From contig KN832554.1 of NCBI GenBank assembly GCA_000827205.1, positions 1,486,345 to 1,550,344 of the forward strand: 64,000 bases of DNA, in the 5' to 3' direction. The stretch is from Plicaturopsis crispa FD-325 SS-3. Lineage: Eukaryota; Basidiomycota; Agaricomycetes; Amylocorticiales; Amylocorticiaceae. A program made the position numbers and the translations under genes. This document shows positions 1 to 11,758 of the stretch, piece after piece (the first letter of the stretch is position 1; each line of letters opens with the position of its first letter). Below the pieces are notes generated by a model. It worked only from the letters and a program-made list of their open reading frames with translations, did not search any database and was not told the origin of the DNA.

Positions 1-1346
1 GCGGACATGGGGAGCACATATTCGCCGTCTATGCTCGAGCGGGGCGACGAAGGAGTCGACCAAGAAAACTGTGCGTGTTTGGGGTGCATATGCAGAAACT
101 GAAGACATCGCGAGGCGAGGATGAAGAGCATGGACGGCGGCGCGGGTGCAGAGGTGTTGACTGGTGCCGGCGACCGCGTACGAGGCAGGGCGGTGTCTCG
201 TGGGGACTCTTTGCTCAGGTCAATCTCGAAGGGGGGCGGTGTCGGTGTCGGTGTTGGCTGATCGCTAACCGAACATGCGCGTCGTCTGTTCCCGCAGGTT
301 GAAATGCTGAGCGGCGGGCGTACACCGGTAGACCCAGCGCGACTGCGACTTGGCATGGGAGGGCTTAGAGTCGCAGTTTGTGCCATAGAAACAGACATTG
401 ACACGACGACAGGGAAATATTACTTAGAGGGAAAGAAGGAAAAGTAAAGGAAAGGTAGAAGAGATTGAAAAGTTGGTGTTCAAAAATCTGAATCAGAGCG
501 GATGACTGTTTGCAAATTTCTGTTCCATCTCTTCCGCCGCCTCCGTCGGTTCCCTCGCCTTCTTCTCTTCTCCTCCTGCGCTGTTCATCATTTCTCTCTG
601 TTCCCACCGAGTCGCTACCGCAGCTCTCACAGGTCTACCTCCGCATTGCCACACATAGCTTCCCCGCAGCCACGTCTACAGGATGCAATATATGGCGCAG
701 TTCAAGCAGCTTTGGATCTGACCAATGCAGCCAGAGGGGCTTTGAAATACAGATGCTTCGTAAGCGTGCTAGTGTGGCACATCGATTGCCGGTAAGTATC
801 GTCTGCTCTTGTGCCGAGGCTCGGACGTCGGACGTCGCTCGGGCATCCAACGGGCATTGACTCGGAGAATGAATGGAGAACAGCTGCCAGAGCACAGTGC
901 TCGTTTGGGGAGACATGTCCTCTTCAAAGATGACGCTTGGGCGGCACACTTCGGCGTATGTGGGTACGCGGAGCCCTCGGTGCAGAGACCTGGGTCAGAG
1001 GACCACTGACTCGATCCCATGGAAAGGACTTTCGAGCTGAAGGTGATCTGAAGGAGCAAGTAATAGCTATCGATGTGACCATGACCGGGGTCTCGACATC
1101 CCAGAAATAACTCATCGATGCATTATCTGTGAAGACATCGCTCGACGGACCGTGCATGCTGCAACCCAGAAAGTCGCCGTAGCTCCAGACCCTGACAAAA
1201 CATGCTCGGAACATAAGCACCTGCGTTTCAATGCATACGACGGAAATACAATCGGGAGTGCATAATCATGGATAGAGTGCGCGTAGCTGGTGGTGGTGCA
1301 TACATCCCTCGTCTCGTCACTAGCCCTGCTTTTAATGGTCGGGGAT
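1..1346. other. Unresolved left edge; possible 3' end of a plus-strand gene, then no clear gene
   Basis: Bases 1-90 and about 150-230 read on the plus strand with coding-like composition (for example GAGDRVRGRAVSRGDSLL near 160-225). A donor-like GTCAATC near 227 and an acceptor (TTCCCGCAG) ending at 297 could join to a stop at 308-310, so this may be the last part of a gene entering from the left. I could not find a consistent exon chain, so no CDS is called. From about 310 to 1346 I see only short, low-quality frames on both strands. A pyrimidine-rich tract lies at about 520-620. The right end of this stretch is the 3' flank of RPL36. Confidence 0.2.
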
Positions 1347-1855
1347 TTAGTGCGTAGTCCGCCTGCTCTCCTGGATGATCGTGCCAAGCTCTTCGAGCTT
1401 GCGTTTCGAGCGGAGGAGTGTGCCGAGCTAAACAATGTCAAAAATTTAGCTACGATAATCCAACACTCTGCGGAAGGCATGCAGCGGGTGCGCACCCTCT
1501 TCTTTGTGAGCTTCCGCGCCTTCTTGTCCTGCACAACACGAGCCCGCGAGTTAGCACGGCCGACACCTTCCAGCGAGTCGCAGCAAACGCACCTTCGAAT
1601 TCCTGAGCAGTTCCATAACGCGGCGCTCGTACGGGCTGAAGCCCGCGACCTCCCGAATCACCGACCGGACGAACTTCGTGCGGGTGCTCTGCACGCCTTT
1701 GCGGTGCGAGGGGCGCTCAGCCCGGGGGATGGCCGTCGTGGGGTGGCCCTTGTTCAAGCCGTAGCGCAAGTCTAAAATCACGAACGAGAGGCGTTAGCAA
1801 GACGGTCTACGCAAGGTCAAAGGTTTGTGCAGCGGGACGCACTTGTGCGAGTCAT
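1347..1855 (-). CDS. RPL36: 60S ribosomal protein L36 (eL36)
   Basis: Structural protein of the large cytosolic ribosomal subunit. Four exons join into about 100 residues. The first coding exon is only 13 nt (MTRT plus one base). The second carries [20 protein letters not shown] and continues through [20 protein letters not shown] and [11 protein letters not shown]. The third encodes [11 protein letters not shown]. The last encodes [15 protein letters not shown] and ends QESRRTTH before a TAA. The TKFVRSxxREVxGxxPYERR block and the KKARKxxKKRLG block are diagnostic of eL36, and the length matches the family. The start was chosen because ACA A joins AC TTG in frame at a canonical intron. The next gene upstream on this strand is the casein kinase 2 subunit, about 440 bp away. 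Identity is near certain; exon edges are good to a few bases. Confidence 0.93.
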
Positions 1856-2297
1856 TTTGTGTGTCTTGAGGAGGATATCGGCGTCGATTTTGGCGGTGGC
1901 GGCTGCACTCGACGGTTTGCAGAGTGTGCTGCCCGATTTGGTAACTACTGTACAGGACCTCACAAAATGTTCCCACGCCTATCCACCCGGTCCTCATGCT
2001 TCCTCACCATTTTCGAACCCAGGTGAAGCTGTAAAATGATACCCTTTCGCCTTGCGCTCGTCTTCAGGGTAATGGAGACGGAGGACACGTAGCGACTAGA
2101 GAAAAAAATGGAATATATGATGTGGTATGCGCATTCGTACACTGAGTGTAAGTAAGTGTGGACCTGTCAGTCCATGACTGCATTATCTAGTAACACAGGG
2201 CCTGAGACCATGTATCTACACGGATCAATAATGAAAGAGTTGAAGAAGCCAAGAAGAGAAAACACACTTGCCCCCATGCCAAAGCATCCGCAGAGAT
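1856..2297. other. Intergenic: RPL36 upstream region and casein kinase 2 beta 3' flank
   Basis: About 440 bp between two minus-strand genes. It should hold the RPL36 promoter and the 3' UTR of the kinase subunit gene. No convincing frame, RNA gene or repeat is visible, and I could not identify a specific promoter motif. Confidence 0.4.
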
Positions 2298-3953
2298 TCA
2301 AACGTGTGCGGTCCGCACCCACGCCTCGGTCGCCGATGCATGTGCCCACTGCCGCACGGCTTTTACTTTCCCGGCGGTGTATGAGGGTGACGGGGTAGCA
2401 ATGCGCGGGGCGGCGGGCGGGGTTGAGGAGAATGTAGGCGTGCGTGGGGCGGCGGATGATGTGGGTGATGTACGCGCGCTGGTGGTGCGGGTGCTCGGGG
2501 TGGGCGGAGGTTGGGGCGCGGCGCGTCGGTGGCCCTGGGGCGCCGCGTTTGGTGCATCGTCGTCGTCTTGCTCTTCTTCCTCCTCGTCGTCTTCGTCGTC
2601 TACGGCATCCTGTGCATCGTGGCACCGTTAGCGCCTCACCATAAGCAAAACGGATCATGTCTCCTTACGGGATCAAAGTCTTCCATTTGCCGATCTACCT
2701 CGCCCTCGCCATCCTCTTCTTCATAGTCGTCCCCTTCGTCGATCCATCGGCCCCGCCAGTCCACTAGGTCCAGCTCCTCGGCGGTCTCTGGACGCTTCCG
2801 CAGCCATTGCATCCGTGGTCCGCTCTTCGCGCGTTCGTTGACTTTGAATCCATATATCCGCGGCTGATATACTTGTCCAGCGGCACGCTTTTGTCCGCCG
2901 TAAGGGTTTGGGTTGACAAAAGGCGCAGATACTGCAGCAGAGCCAGAGGAGTTCGATCGGGGGGACACAGAGGAGTGGGCGGAGGAGTGCGAGGGCCTGT
3001 AGAAAGGCGCAGCGGCGAGTTCACGGTAACCTTGGAAGAAAAGATGCGGGAAGGTAGTCCCGAAATATGCGGCTAGAACACACGGGATTTTAGTAACGGT
3101 TTGTCCTGCGATCGTGGGGTAGGGGCGTACCATCGATGGACTGAAATCGGGAGCTCGGTGGCGTGTATATGTCATTGCAATTTGGGCAGAACAGTTTGAC
3201 GTTCTCCAGTGAAGGTAAGTCTGTCCGCCCGCAGGGGACGACGTTCGTGCCTGTGCACAGGACGCGAGGACACGAGCCAAATACCCCATTCTCGTATTTA
3301 TCGACCTGTATGACTCGGTCAACCTATCCGCCACACTCGACGCATGACCTAAACTAAATCGTACCATTGCCTGGAGGCCCGCGCGCGTAAGGATATACCG
3401 CGAGTGCACGAGCCCGTAGAGGATCTCCGCAGACTGCTCGACGATTGAGACGTCTGGGATCTTAGAGGCGTCCTCCTCTAGATCTTGGTCAGTTGTGACA
3501 CCTCGATACCACGCGCGCGCTCGGACCTCAGAAGAGCGCACTTACCTGGATCGACGTCCAGCACCATCTCGAGCGCCTCCTTCCAGAACGGCACATAGGG
3601 CGAGAGCCCAGTCAGATTGAAGTCATCCTCGATGAAGTCCTCAGACACTTCGCAGAAGTATTCGTGACCCGGCAGAGAACAGAACCATGCTATCCAGGTG
3701 AGCGTCGACGTAGGCGTTGAAGACGCTGCAGATTGTGAAGAGAGAGCATGTTAGCCCATGAAGAATGATATCGACGCGAAGATTCGACGCGAATGGACGT
3801 CGAGCGGTGGAGAAGAGAAATATCCTTACTGTATCCCTCCTCCGCCTCTTCCATGACCTCGTCTGCGCCCTCGCCAGTTTGGCTATCAACTTCCTCGTCT
3901 TCCATCTCCACCTGGTCGGGTTCCATGGCAGCGTTTTGGGGCTGGCGAGACAT
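2298..3953 (-). CDS. CKB1: Casein kinase 2 regulatory (beta) subunit
   Basis: Regulatory subunit that dimerises through a zinc-binding fold and docks two CK2 catalytic subunits. Six exons. The acidic N-terminus (MSRQPQNAAMEPDQVEMEDE) leads into TSTLTWIAWFCSLPGHEYFC, then EDFIEDDFNLTGLSPYV, then EQSAEILYGLVHSRYIL. The zinc-ribbon half-sites are CPRVLC and CPNC in the exon ending SSRFQSIDG. After that come AYFGTTFPHLFF and YQPRIYGFKVNE. These follow the CK2-beta family in order. The exon ending MEDFDP could stop a few codons later, but it carries a strong GTAAGG donor. Joining to the acceptor near 2635 keeps the frame and adds an Asp/Glu run and a Ser/Thr/Pro-rich tail ending at a TGA at 2298-2300. 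I favour this longer form. The core call is firm; the last exon is inferred. Confidence 0.9.
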
Positions 3954-4186
3954 ATAACAAGCAGGAAGGAGGAGGCAGATGTAGTTGACCGTGAGCCTCG
4001 AGGACCGATGCAAGACCGATGGCAGATGTCTTTTCAAACCCCGCGTTTACCATGAAATCGGCACCAATTTGTTTCGTTCCGTCAAAGAATCGAAAGAACT
4101 CGCGCATAGAAAATCATCTCGGAGTCTGCGGTCTATGCTGCACGACGACTATATGTACATTGCAATGGTACACGCAAATGGGATTT

Positions 4187-5425
4187 TCAAGCAAATTTGC
4201 AAGTTATCTGCTCTTTCACACCTCCCGCCCAGTACGAAGAACCAAGGATAACAAGCAACAGTAGCTGACCTGTCAACCAGCTGGTCACCGCATAAAACCA
4301 CGCCTTCTTCTCCCGTAAAGTTCCTACTTCCGCTGCGAAAGTGCTCACGGTCGTCAGGCATCCGCAATATCCATCCGCGAGACCCTGCAGCAAGCCGCAT
4401 GCATTCGGCGAAGGTGGGTTGCTGGTGCTCTGGAGGACATGAAAGGCGCCAATGAGCGCGGTTCCGAACATGTTGGCGGTATATGTGCCAAGGGGCAGTG
4501 TTTTAAGGAGTGGGTTCAGCTTGATGGATAGGACATATCGCGTGAGCGTCCCTGGGAATGAGAATAGGAGCGCAGCGGTCACTTCGTGGCGGTATTTGTG
4601 GGAGAGGCGAAAGTATACGGGTATTGTTGCCGCGTACATGAGGATGGCGACGACGGTGAGGCCATAGCGCACTGCTTTCACTGGTGGTCTCAATGAGGGA
4701 AGATAAGGCCTTAACTGTGAAGATAGTTGCGCCCCGAACGATAGGGAAGCAAGGGCGATGACGAGAGTGAATACGGTCTTGGCAAGTCCGTCGATAGCCT
4801 GTGGGCTTGTCAAATTCAATCCACTAACTCAAGAAAGCAGAGCGTACGTCACGTAGACCTCCTCGATGTGCGCGCTCCGCGTTTATCCACGAATTGAATA
4901 TATCAAGTTGCCAGCTCGAGAATGTCGTCAAAGAACCGCAAAATCCTGGCCCGGTATGAGCATTGTAGCATGAATTTAGCAACAACTTTCATTACCTGTG
5001 GTCCATGCTGTATACAAAGGGCCATAGCTAACCATATTCATGAGCTATGATAGCTGGAAACATTGTTTTTAGACGCACAAATTCCCTATAGGCTCTTTCA
5101 ATCCCAGTCCAGCACCCATAATAAAACATCCCAACGCTTGGACGTAGACAAGCGGAAAGATTGCCTCTCCGTCGTACGACGTCAGCGCTAAAAGCCCCAA
5201 CCTAGCTAGAACTCCAAATATGGACGCCGGCATGAGTAGCGCGACGACGGGCAACGAGAACGGATGGTATATTTTCGAGGCGGGCAGACCCTCCTCTGCA
5301 CTTGGCGGTCGGTCAATTGAGGCAAGTGACTCGGCGTTGTCTACAGAGTCATGACGCGCAAGTGCAGAGCCGACATCCTCGTTAAGGGAGCGTCGTCGAC
5401 GATAGCCGGGCGCTGCTGGGTCCAT
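4187..5425 (-). CDS. FEX1: Fluoride export protein, fused two-domain CrcB/Fluc (FEX)
   Basis: Plasma-membrane fluoride channel/exporter. In eukaryotes two CrcB-type four-helix domains are fused in one chain. The N-terminal cytoplasmic segment is Arg/Ser-rich (MDPAAPGYRRRRSLNEDVG). Domain 1 has PASIFGVLARLGLLAL and the pore motif GFCGSLTTFSSW, whose first residue falls at an exon join. Domain 2 starts near 4819 with several hydrophobic helices and carries NMFGTALIGAFH and the second motif GYCGCLTTVSTF. At least four exons are needed: two short exons between 5075 and 4820 supply the end of domain 1. Upstream of the chosen ATG the frame stays open for more than 40 codons with Ser/Thr/Asp-rich coding-like content but no ATG, so the true start could lie in an unseen 5' exon. 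Family identity is clear from the paired motifs. Confidence 0.9.
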
Positions 5426-6137
5426 CGAGGTAGTGCGAGGAAGTCCTAGTGATTCATCTTCATGTTTGGAATCATTGGGGGTCGAATGGGCCTTTTCAAC
5501 GTCGGACCCCGTCGAGGAGGTATGGGCGATATCTTTCGATGCCAGGATGGTGGTTGCGTCTGAACGTAGAGGCGAGTCCAGCGTTCAAGCTGACTTGGTC
5601 CAACAATGGTCCAAAGTCAAGGGATGGACTCAGATGCCGCGGCCCGCTCGAGGAGAATTACTACAGCTGCCTAATCAGGCTGTGGCGAGCTCGGATGCGA
5701 CCTCAACCTAAACATTGAACATGTCATAGTCAACGGCACGCCAGCATTAATATTGTGATTTAGATTGCGATTGAGGTGCAAGATCTCCTCATCAGTAGCT
5801 TATACGCCGCTGTAGTGAATAATTACATTGTCTCCTTTATAGCCTCATTGGCAATTGCGCAAGCATCACCCCGACTGTTCCATATCCAATAAACGTCCAG
5901 AGGTGCGACCAGGGTGTCCGGTCGCTACTACGGTCAGATCCAGTCGGTCAGGCTTGGTCTTGACGGTGTTTCCTATCAATTGATCGACAGCGCTCATATC
6001 GATGTTTTCTGAGAGGGTTTCGTGGTGGCGCGGCGAATTGGAACGCGACCAAAACGTGCATTCGGTGACACTTGCTGAAGCTGAAGGTTGGTATGTTCAA
6101 CGTGCATGCAGTGCACTGATCGTGATCGAGCAACTGC
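5426..6137. other. Intergenic between FEX and MED17
   Basis: About 710 bp between two minus-strand genes. The part next to FEX (about 5425-5570) may be coding on the minus strand as an N-terminal extension of FEX. The rest shows no supported gene, tRNA or repeat; it is AT-richer around 5730-5850. Confidence 0.35.
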
Positions 6138-8366
6138 TTAGGACAGCGCTTCCTCTATTATTCGATGAACCCATGCAAGCAAAGATACATCCTGGTCTGC
6201 GGAATAAGTCTTCGTCAAAGTGGCTCGACCCGATAAACGGTCCATTCGGAAAGCAGAGCATTGGATGCTTGAATTCTCGCCATACGAGATGCGGAAATTT
6301 CTATGCGACGGATCAGCGGTAGACCACCCAGGAAGACAAGTAACATACATCACACAGCCTTCCCATCTGCCCACACTGCGGCAGCTCAGCAGATCCACGA
6401 ACCACGTCCCATTTACCGGATCGCACAACTCGGTGCCGACCTCGCATATCCTGTTGAGCAGGCAGACCTCAATCTCGTCGGAGAGTAGTTGAGTCAGCTG
6501 CGGGATCGAGGATATCATTAGTGTCGCCTGAGGTAGATGGGCCGTCAAGGAAGACGGTGACATAAGCGTGAACCGTAGGGTATGTCTAGATGAATTGTTT
6601 AGATAGTGAGCATAGATGAAAAGTGAGAAAGCGCTTGCCTAGAGTCTATTCGTAACAGCGCCTCCCCACCCACCCGTTTCGCACCATCATCAAACATCCC
6701 CACAAGCCGCAATCCACTCTCTCCGACTGCGGTGAATCTCCGAGTGACCGGAACGCCAGCTACTTGCAGAGCACTGACTACTTTGTCGATCTCGGCCTTC
6801 ACGCGTGCGGCGAACACCTGGTATTGTAGCATGTCGATGATAGGCTGCAGCAGTAAAGGAGGCGAGGGAATGGCAGCCATAGGTCCTGCGACACGTTTGG
6901 AGCTCGTGGCGGTCAACCGCCGAGTTTTCTGGTAGGCATGGGCTTGCAGAAGGAGGGCGTGCAGGGCGGAGTATATCAGGTCGCATCTGATGGTTCCGGA
7001 GTCCGTAGACGCTGACGTGTCGATTGACTCATCGTCGACCTGCAATGGAAGGGTATGAGCAATTCATCGGCTTACCGCCTGGTTTGATCACTGACCAGTT
7101 CGAACAGTAGCTCTGTGTCCTGCGCTGCCTCTATCACGATTAATCTCTCGGAGACTCGAGCAGACGCTGTCGGCAAGTTGCTGGCTTCTTTGATAAGTAC
7201 AGAAAATATCTCTTGTTCAACAATTTCATGCTGAGCAGCGCGAAGGGCCTCGTGAAGAGAACTACCGTCGAAGGTTGGTAGGGAATTGTGTGATTTGTGC
7301 GCTTTCCCATTGGTGTCCTTGCTGCTTATTGAAACACGCAATCGGGTACCTTGTCGGTGAGGGAATACAAGCGCGTTGGAGGCTGTCTCATGCGTCGACA
7401 TATGTCCTATGGCTCGACGTCGAAAAAGAGGCGGCGCTATTTCTTACGGTCAAATTGAGTTCGGGGACACAAAACATGGATCGCATACATTCTTCGAGGC
7501 CGAACGAAACCAGGAAGTCCTTGGACGTCTTGTCAGCTCCTTTCCCAGTCGCAGAGCCGAGCGGTAGAGGTGCCGGAATGAGCCCCCAGTTCGCTCTACG
7601 GATCTTCAATGCGTCGGTCCAATACTTCTCTCCGCGTACTCGGCCTCGTTCCATGCCGTCTGCGGCCGATTTGAAGATGTTGGCTGCCTTTCTCAGTAGT
7701 TCGTCTTTTCCGCCGACGACAAGCTGTGCATCGAAAGCTTGTACAGACGGGAGGGGCGGAGGCTTGGAAACGATTGTTGCGGTTATAGCCGAGGAAGGTA
7801 TATTAGGGTTTGGAGGTGGATCGTTCGGTGAAGCGGATGACAGGAGTACTGCTAAGAGATCCCTTGCGTGTTGCATTTCCCCCTCGCATATCCTGTGGCG
7901 AGTCAGTCTTTGTGCTCGTGCATGGAAATGTAAACGCGCTTGCCGCATATGTGGGAAGAGCTCCACGCGCATCTTGTACAACTCTTCTGGAGTCATGGGA
8001 TGCGCTGAGGATTCTTCCGAGTCTTGGAAGGAATCGGGTTCAGCACCAGACTCATCATCGTCGTCCTCTGGCGCTGGTTGCTGCAATGCACCGTCCTCCA
8101 AGACGCGACCACCATTCTTCTCGAAAAAGTCGAACCCGCGTTCTACGAATATACGCGCGAGTTTATCGCCAAGGCCTTTCGTGGGGTCATCCTTGCTAGA
8201 CACAAATTCAAATCCGGTTCGACAGAGCATGAAAACAGGCGTACGGTTCGTAGATATGCTCGCCTTCAGGTGTGATATCGAGGAGGACTGGGATATGCTC
8301 TCCGTTGTCGTCTTTATATGGCCTTTCGAGAGACAGTTTGATTTTCTTCCAAGGCGGCTCCTCCAT
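6138..8366 (-). CDS. MED17: Mediator complex subunit 17 (Srb4 family)
   Basis: Scaffold subunit of the Mediator head module, which links activators to RNA polymerase II in the nucleus. The ATG at 8366 gives MEEPPWKKIKLSLERPYKDD, then an intron after IYEP. The next exon (DDPTKGLGDKLARIFVERG) contains an acidic stretch, MTPEELYKMRVELFPHM and EMQHARDLLAVLLSS. The strongest family match is GEKYWTDALKIRRANWGLIP followed by GSATGKGADKTSKDFLVSFG. A later exon gives APPLFRRRAIGHMSTHE and LRAAQHEIVEQEIFSVLIKE. The final exons include LLLQPIIDMLQYQVFAARVK and a C-terminus ending IIEEALS. A 48-nt in-frame segment near 6340 may be intron or retained coding. Assignment rests on the remembered Med17 core motifs, not on a search. 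The gene is divergent from the zinc-cluster regulator across about 245 bp. Confidence 0.85.
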
Positions 8367-8611
8367 TTCACCGCGTCTAAACCAAGAGACGAAGCAAAAG
8401 ACTGTACTTTGTACTGAAGAAAGTCAAGGCAAGACTAAGGAGGACTGAAACTCGAGGAGCGGCACCAGCGATCTTGGCGGGCGTGCCTGTCTGTTTACAC
8501 AAATTATTTATAGTAGCCGGATCGAGTCACCGGCGGGGTGGCTGCACTCTTTGCCTCCTGTCTCTTTCCACTACATTGTCTGCTCGCACTTTGTGCTGGA
8601 GCTCCCACAAA

Positions 8612-11600
8612 ATGGTCAAGTCCGGGAACCATATGTCCAGCGAAAGCGGGCCATCGTCCTTGAAGAGGAGAAAGACCGAGGACGACGACTCGGAACTTAC
8701 AGCGTCAGGGTCGAAGAGGGCCAGAACTCGGGTCAGGTATGGATTTACAGGCGCCATTCTGCTTGCTACCACTGATTACTTTCCCTTAACAGCTTTTCGT
8801 GTGGTGAATGCCATCGACGCAAACAAAAGGTAGGATTTTCTGGAAAGTACAACCGAGGCAACGCTCATAAAGTACTCTACAGTGCGACCGACAAGTCCCA
8901 TGCTCTCACGTACGTCCGTGAGCTCCGCACATTGTTATACTCAACTGAAACTACGTTTTTGTACCAGTGCGTGGCACGCAAGGTTCCAGAATTATGCAAA
9001 GCATACACTCCTGGAAAGCAAGACCAAGATATCGGTGTACGACTCGCTAGATTGGAACATATAATAGAGTTGGCGCTTCCTCAGTTCCTACCCCCCGGAA
9101 CTCCCCGTTCCTCGTCATTCGACCCCCATATATCCGGAGACCGCCATCGGTCCATGTCCGTAGGCGTAGACGACGATGCTAGGTCACAACCAGACGAGCA
9201 AGACCCCAGCGGTGGAACCTTTCAGAGCGGAAAGTGGTATGGAAATTCAGCGTCGGGAAGTGTCGCCCCCGCCTCCGTTCTCGAACAGGTGTGCCAATCG
9301 CAAAAAAACCGAGATTTGAACATCTGTAGAGCTTTAATATATGTTTTTCAGCTACAACATGTCGTCATCCCTGGGTCCGGTCAAGACGGTCACTTTCACG
9401 ACCAGGGACGTACTTTCGCTGGGGATATGAAGTATGATCTGAACGGAAATACTGCTTCGCCACACGACGGAGACCACATGGGGACGTCGAAGATGGCGAA
9501 CTCCCTCATCGACTCTGTCCGACAGGACTCAGAATCGACAGCAGCAGACAACTTGAAGAGTCTCGTCCAGGACTGTGGTGTTTCACCACACAAGATATCG
9601 GAACTGCTACAGGAGCTCCCCCCTCAACGGTTTTCGGGTGTCCTGATAGATTATTACTTCAACGCAATGTGGGTACAGCTGCACATCTGGGAGCCTGCTG
9701 CTGGATGAAACGTTGGTTTGATCGAACTTAGAAATTGGACACGCTATCCGCTGTCCGAGCGTGACTTCCGCGCGGCCTATGGCTCTATTTGCGCCAACGG
9801 GGTCAGTGCCAACCCCAGCGACGCTCGTTTTCTTCCGCTTTTGTTCGTCGTTCTCGCAATCGCTGTTAGATTGGCACCGGAGAACATAGCTGGAGATGCA
9901 AGGCAAAGGCGCCTTACTTCCCTCCGCTATTATTGGTCTTGTAAGTTTACGGGCACTGTACATTGCCTGCAGATTTGCTCACATCTATCATCAGCTCGAA
10001 GGTCTCTTCTTATTGCTGCTGCCATTCAACCGGACTCACTAGATGTTGTTCTCACTCGCTTACTGGTTAGTGCTGCAGCTTCTTTCATCGTGACTCTCGT
10101 TGAACGTGTACAGAGTGCCCGTTTCCTGACTTTTGATCGTCGCATCACCGAATGCTGGAGCCAACTTGGCGCCGCTGTGCGTACAGCACAGGTAAGTACA
10201 TTCTATCCGTTTTTGGGGGCTTGACTAAGGATTCATAGGCTCTTGGTTTACACCGAGATGGCGCTCCTATGGGAATGGATCCTGTCCAAGTCGAGTATCG
10301 CAGACGGATATGGTGCGTTGTGAATTGGAATATGTCATGTATCGCTATTAATATCGTACCCGACAGGTCGTATCTCTATCACGCCGATCGATCGTATGCG
10401 TTGGTCTTAGGTACGTTTTGAGCAGCTCCTGTTGAGCTGGGTTAGTCGACTCACACACCTGCATGGTAGGGAGACCAAATGCAATACAGGACGACTACAC
10501 CTCCACGCTACCTCCTCTTAACCTCGAAGAGGAGCCGGAGCTCGCACAAATTCACAATCCGCCTCCACTGTCATCTCCGACTCCCATGACATTCGTGATC
10601 TTGAGGCATACCCTGGCTACCATTATAGGACGGATGGTGCACCATTTTCAACAAACGCGCACACCCAGCCACTATTCAGACGTCCTCGCCCTAGATGATG
10701 ACATTCTGCGCTTCGTCAGCAAGATGCCTTCACATTTCGCTTTCGAGCCCGACACCTCTCTAGACGAGAGCCATCGGTTCCTCGTAGTACACCGATTCCT
10801 GCTCATAACGGAGATTCTGTTCATCAGAATCAGTTTGCATAGGCCCTATATACTGCGCCGTCTTAGTTCGGATCGCTTCGCTCGGTCCAGAGCGGCATGT
10901 TTCGAATCCGCGATGAAAGACTTCGAGGTCCGACAGGCTTTCCGCCAGGCAGTACCCAGGGAGACTCGGGACGCTCTCAGCAACGCATACAGAGAGTTCC
11001 AGACTGCCATGATCAGCGGCATCTACCTGGTCCTCGATCCCAAAGGCAAGGACGCGGACGCCATGCATAACATCTTGGACGGGTTTTTGAAGGACCACGA
11101 GGGTGTTCGCGAGATGGACGAGACGACGCGGAGAGAGCTCAAGACCATAGAATTCCTCAAAAACAGGGCCGAGGATGTGCGGAAAACACATGACACGCCG
11201 TCACCCAATATTGACCACGCCCTGGTCGGCAATGGGCCACCCGTAGATGCTCAGCTTCTGCTAGGTTTACAGCAGTCTACCCGAATGTCCAATGGGCACG
11301 GACCACTGCGGACATCCTTTCCCTCTCTGACGCTAGGCAAGTCGGCGTCTGGGAGTGGCACATCACCCCATTCCTCACCTTCCTTACCGTATGGCACTAC
11401 TTCCCATATCGCTCTCTCCCCTTCCGTTCAACGCCTACAGCACAGTGGGCTGGGGGAGTCATTCTCACAATCGCCTTCAGGATCTGGGAGTCCCACTGCA
11501 GATGACGAGTCCGCTGCCCAGTCCTTGTTAGACCACTGGTGCAATACCGTCAGCAGTGGCCCTTTAGACGGCACCTCAACGAGTGCCGGCTCCTCTTGGG

Positions 11601-11758
11601 GCAATCCAATAGCCGGTAGCGACTTCTCGGGGTGGGGTGCGAGTGCCTCGGGGACGCTACTGCCAGGCGACCCTCACCTTTTGAACGGCATAGATGGTTC
11701 GGATTGGAATTATTGGGAGACGTTAGTGAACCAAATAAAAGGAGGGCCTGTCATTTAG
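8612..11758 (+). CDS. Zn2Cys6 fungal transcription factor with MHR domain
   Basis: Nuclear DNA-binding regulator; target genes unknown. After a basic Ser-rich start (MVKSGNHMSSESGPSSLKRR), three short exons assemble the zinc cluster CGECHRRKQKC-DRQVPCSHC-VARKVPELC (spacing C-x2-C-x6-C-x5-C-x2-C-x8-C). It is followed by a linker and a coiled segment VRLARLEHIIELALPQF. The middle region matches the fungal-specific regulatory (MHR) domain: FSGVLIDYYFNAM, FLPLLFVVLAIAVRLAPE, TAQALGLHRDGAPMGMDPVQ and YRRRIWSYLYHADRSYAL, followed by LGRPNAIQDDY. The C-terminal third is Ser/Gly/Pro-rich and likely disordered, ending in a Trp/Gly-rich tail before TAG at 11756. About seven introns interrupt the first two thirds, while the last exon from about 10470 is long and uninterrupted. 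No neighbour suggests a specific pathway. Confidence 0.9.

Noticed and set aside
2511-2726. Plus-strand frame with a strongly hydrophobic segment resembling a membrane protein
   Set aside because: It is antisense to the acidic run of the casein kinase 2 beta tail; GAC/GAA-type repeats read backwards give Val/Leu/Phe codons. No family features.
7275-8417. Plus-strand open frame of 380 codons
   Set aside because: Lies antisense to MED17 exons, which carry clear family motifs; composition (Ser/Cys-rich, no motif) is that of a shadow frame.
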